A DNA stretch of 64,000 bases from Eubacteriales bacterium mix99 (GTDB lineage: Bacteria; Bacillota; Clostridia; Caldicoprobacterales; DTU083), in NCBI GenBank assembly GCA_038396605.1, contig CP121690.1, positions 2,632,356 to 2,696,355 of the forward strand, given 5' to 3'. Position 1 is the stretch's first letter. Every line of letters begins with the position of its first letter. Of this stretch, positions 62,741 through 64,000 are shown one piece after another. The notes under the pieces are model-generated. The model was not told the origin of the DNA, did not search any database, and saw nothing but the letters and a program-made list of their open reading frames with translations. Both the position numbers and the translations under genes were made by a program.

Positions 62741-64000
62741 GACCCATAAAAGATAAAAGAAAAGCCGGAAAGAGCAGAAATGCAGAGGACAGTGAAAATA
62801 CCTTGAGTCCATTGAAACAAATCCGCAATTTGCTCTCTCCCTACAATGGATTTGTGATTCTCAGCATCCTTTTTGCGATGGGGAGCGTTGCTACCCAGCT
62901 TTATATCCCTATTCTCACTGGCCGGACAATTGATTTCATGCTGGGACCGGATCATGTCGATTTTGATGCGATCGTTCCCATTCTGTTACAGATTGCTGTT
63001 ACCGCTTTCGTATCCGCCGTCTCCCAATGGATCCTCAGCATTTGCAACAATCATATTACATACTGCCTGTCCCGGGACCTGAGAAACCAGGTGATGGCAA
63101 AAATCCAGTCGCTGCCGCTTTCCTATCTGGACTCCCATTCCACCGGGGATTTGCTGAGCCGCATGATTGCAGACATCGAAACATTTTCCGATGGCATCCT
63201 GATGTTGTTTACGCAATTGTTCACAGGAGTCCTTACCATCCTGGGGATCATCGGTTTTATGCTGTCCATCCAGGTAACCATTACGCTTGTTGTGATACTT
63301 TTAACTCCGCTCAGTCTGATTGTCGCAGCATTCATTGCCAAACACAGCCATCGGTATTTTCAGGGTCAGAGTCGGATGAGGGGAAAGCAGACTGCATTGA
63401 TCAATGAAATGGTGGAAGGCCAGAAGGTGGTGCAGGCCTTTGGCTATGAAGACAGAAGTCAGAAAAGCTTTGACAACATCAATAAGAAGCTGCAGAAGGT
63501 TACTTTGAAGTCCGTATTTTACAGTAGTATCACCAATCCCGCCACCCGTTTTGTCAATAATATCGTTTACGCCGGGGTTGGATTGATTGGCGCGCTGTCT
63601 GCAATCCACGGAGGTTTATCCATCGGACAGCTGAGCATCTTCCTGAACTATGCCAATCAGTATACCAAACCATTCAATGAGATATCCGGGGTGGTCACCG
63701 AACTGCAAAATGCGCTTGCCTGCGCAGCCCGTGTTTTCGAATTCCTTGATGAAAAAGACCAGATTCCGGAAGTCCGGCATGCAGCAGCGCTGAAAAGTGA
63801 CGGCCATGTCACGGCAGAAAATGTCTCCTTCCGCTACCAACCCGATCAGGAACTGATCCGGGACTTCACTCTGGACGTACAGCCAGGGCAGCGCATTGCC
63901 ATTGTCGGTCCGACAGGAAGCGGGAAAACGACCCTGATCAATCTTCTGATGCGTTTTTATGATGTGGATACCGGCCGCATCATCGTTTCCGGAAAGAATA
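62731..64000 (+). CDS. ABC exporter half-transporter, partner subunit, cut by window end
   Basis: ATG 62731 opens before the stop of the previous gene (10-base overlap, GCAGGA just upstream), and the frame runs off the window. A lysine-rich start MPLRPIKDKRKAGKSRNA is followed by six helices (about 35-310). The ATPase domain begins near residue 350 with Walker A GPTGSGKTT near 394. Signature and Walker B are outside the window. The partner (BmrD/TM288-like) is expected to carry the canonical Glu. Together they probably export drugs or lipids. Confidence 0.93.
   Translation, partial: MPLRPIKDKRKAGKSRNAEDSENTLSPLKQIRNLLSPYNGFVILSILFAMGSVATQLYIPILTGRTIDFMLGPDHVDFDAIVPILLQIAVTAFVSAVSQWILSICNNHITYCLSRDLRNQVMAKIQSLPLSYLDSHSTGDLLSRMIADIETFSDGILMLFTQLFTGVLTILGIIGFMLSIQVTITLVVILLTPLSLIVAAFIAKHSHRYFQGQSRMRGKQTALINEMVEGQKVVQAFGYEDRSQKSFDNINKKLQKVTLKSVFYSSITNPATRFVNNIVYAGVGLIGALSAIHGGLSIGQLSIFLNYANQYTKPFNEISGVVTELQNALACAARVFEFLDEKDQIPEVRHAAALKSDGHVTAENVSFRYQPDQELIRDFTLDVQPGQRIAIVGPTGSGKTTLINLLMRFYDVDTGRIIVSGKN

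Overview
The window looks like a chromosomal segment of an anaerobic, Gram-positive member of Clostridia (Bacillota). The evidence is the strong AGGAGG-type ribosome sites, frequent TTG/GTG starts, consensus TTGACA/TATAAT promoters, and three Bacillota-style riboswitches (FMN, yybP-ykoY manganese, lysine L-box). Gene families point the same way: lipoprotein ABC receptors, Ku/LigD repair, a ribU-type riboflavin importer, AmmeMemoRadiSam proteins, an A-type flavoprotein, lysine 2,3-aminomutase, DUF5685 and DUF1836. I see no rRNA, tRNA, CRISPR array, insertion sequence or prophage. The species is not identified.

Layout. 1-7184 (minus): most of a very large cyclic beta-1,2-glucan synthase gene, cut by the window edge. 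7190-7590: gene-free, with an intrinsic terminator and a tight cluster of DnaA boxes. 7590-11083 (minus): tRNA t6A operon tsaE-tsaB-rimI-DUF1461-tsaD. 11176-12078: FMN riboswitch and ribU. 12096-14243: tex. 14589-15455: degV. 15513-16577: a LysM protein of six nearly identical repeats. 16653-19396 (minus): a complete non-homologous end-joining operon, ku-ligase-polymerase, with LigD split in two. 19551-20914: a manganese-riboswitch-controlled GDT1-family exporter with an odd cysteine-bearing tail. 21061-22242: aminotransferase.

22360-27651 (minus): livK-H-M-G-F operon closing with a CBS-ACT protein. 27648-30111: a polar amino acid ABC importer. 30120-36260: three genes for radical-SAM and AmmeMemoRadiSam proteins around a 2-hydroxyacid dehydrogenase and an A-type flavoprotein. 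36402-39367: mutY, an acetyltransferase and pepT. 39488-42182 (minus): an amino acid importer whose lysine riboswitch marks it as a lysine importer. 42327-49157: DNA glycosylase, flavoprotein, DUF1836 regulator, SGNH hydrolase, DMT exporter, family 8 glycosyltransferase, acyl-CoA synthetase.

49471-53235 (plus): a four-gene chaperone cassette of DnaK paralogue, DUF5685, an unusual J-protein and a membrane zinc ribbon, with no grpE or hrcA. 53322-54146: uppP. 54340-56534 (plus): an overlapping pair of a D-Ala-D-Ala-ligase-like ATP-grasp enzyme and a lysine 2,3-aminomutase. 56640-57713: PfkB sugar kinase. 58028-60756: compatible-solute importer of OpuB type with permease and receptor fused. 60896-64000: two subunits of a heterodimeric ABC exporter, the second cut by the window end.

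The most promising little-described systems are the DnaK/DUF5685/J/zinc-ribbon cassette, the ATP-grasp plus lysine aminomutase pair, the AmmeMemoRadiSam pair, and the DnaA-box cluster beside tsaD. Lysine recurs as a theme: a lysine-regulated importer and an enzyme that makes beta-lysine lie about 13 kb apart.
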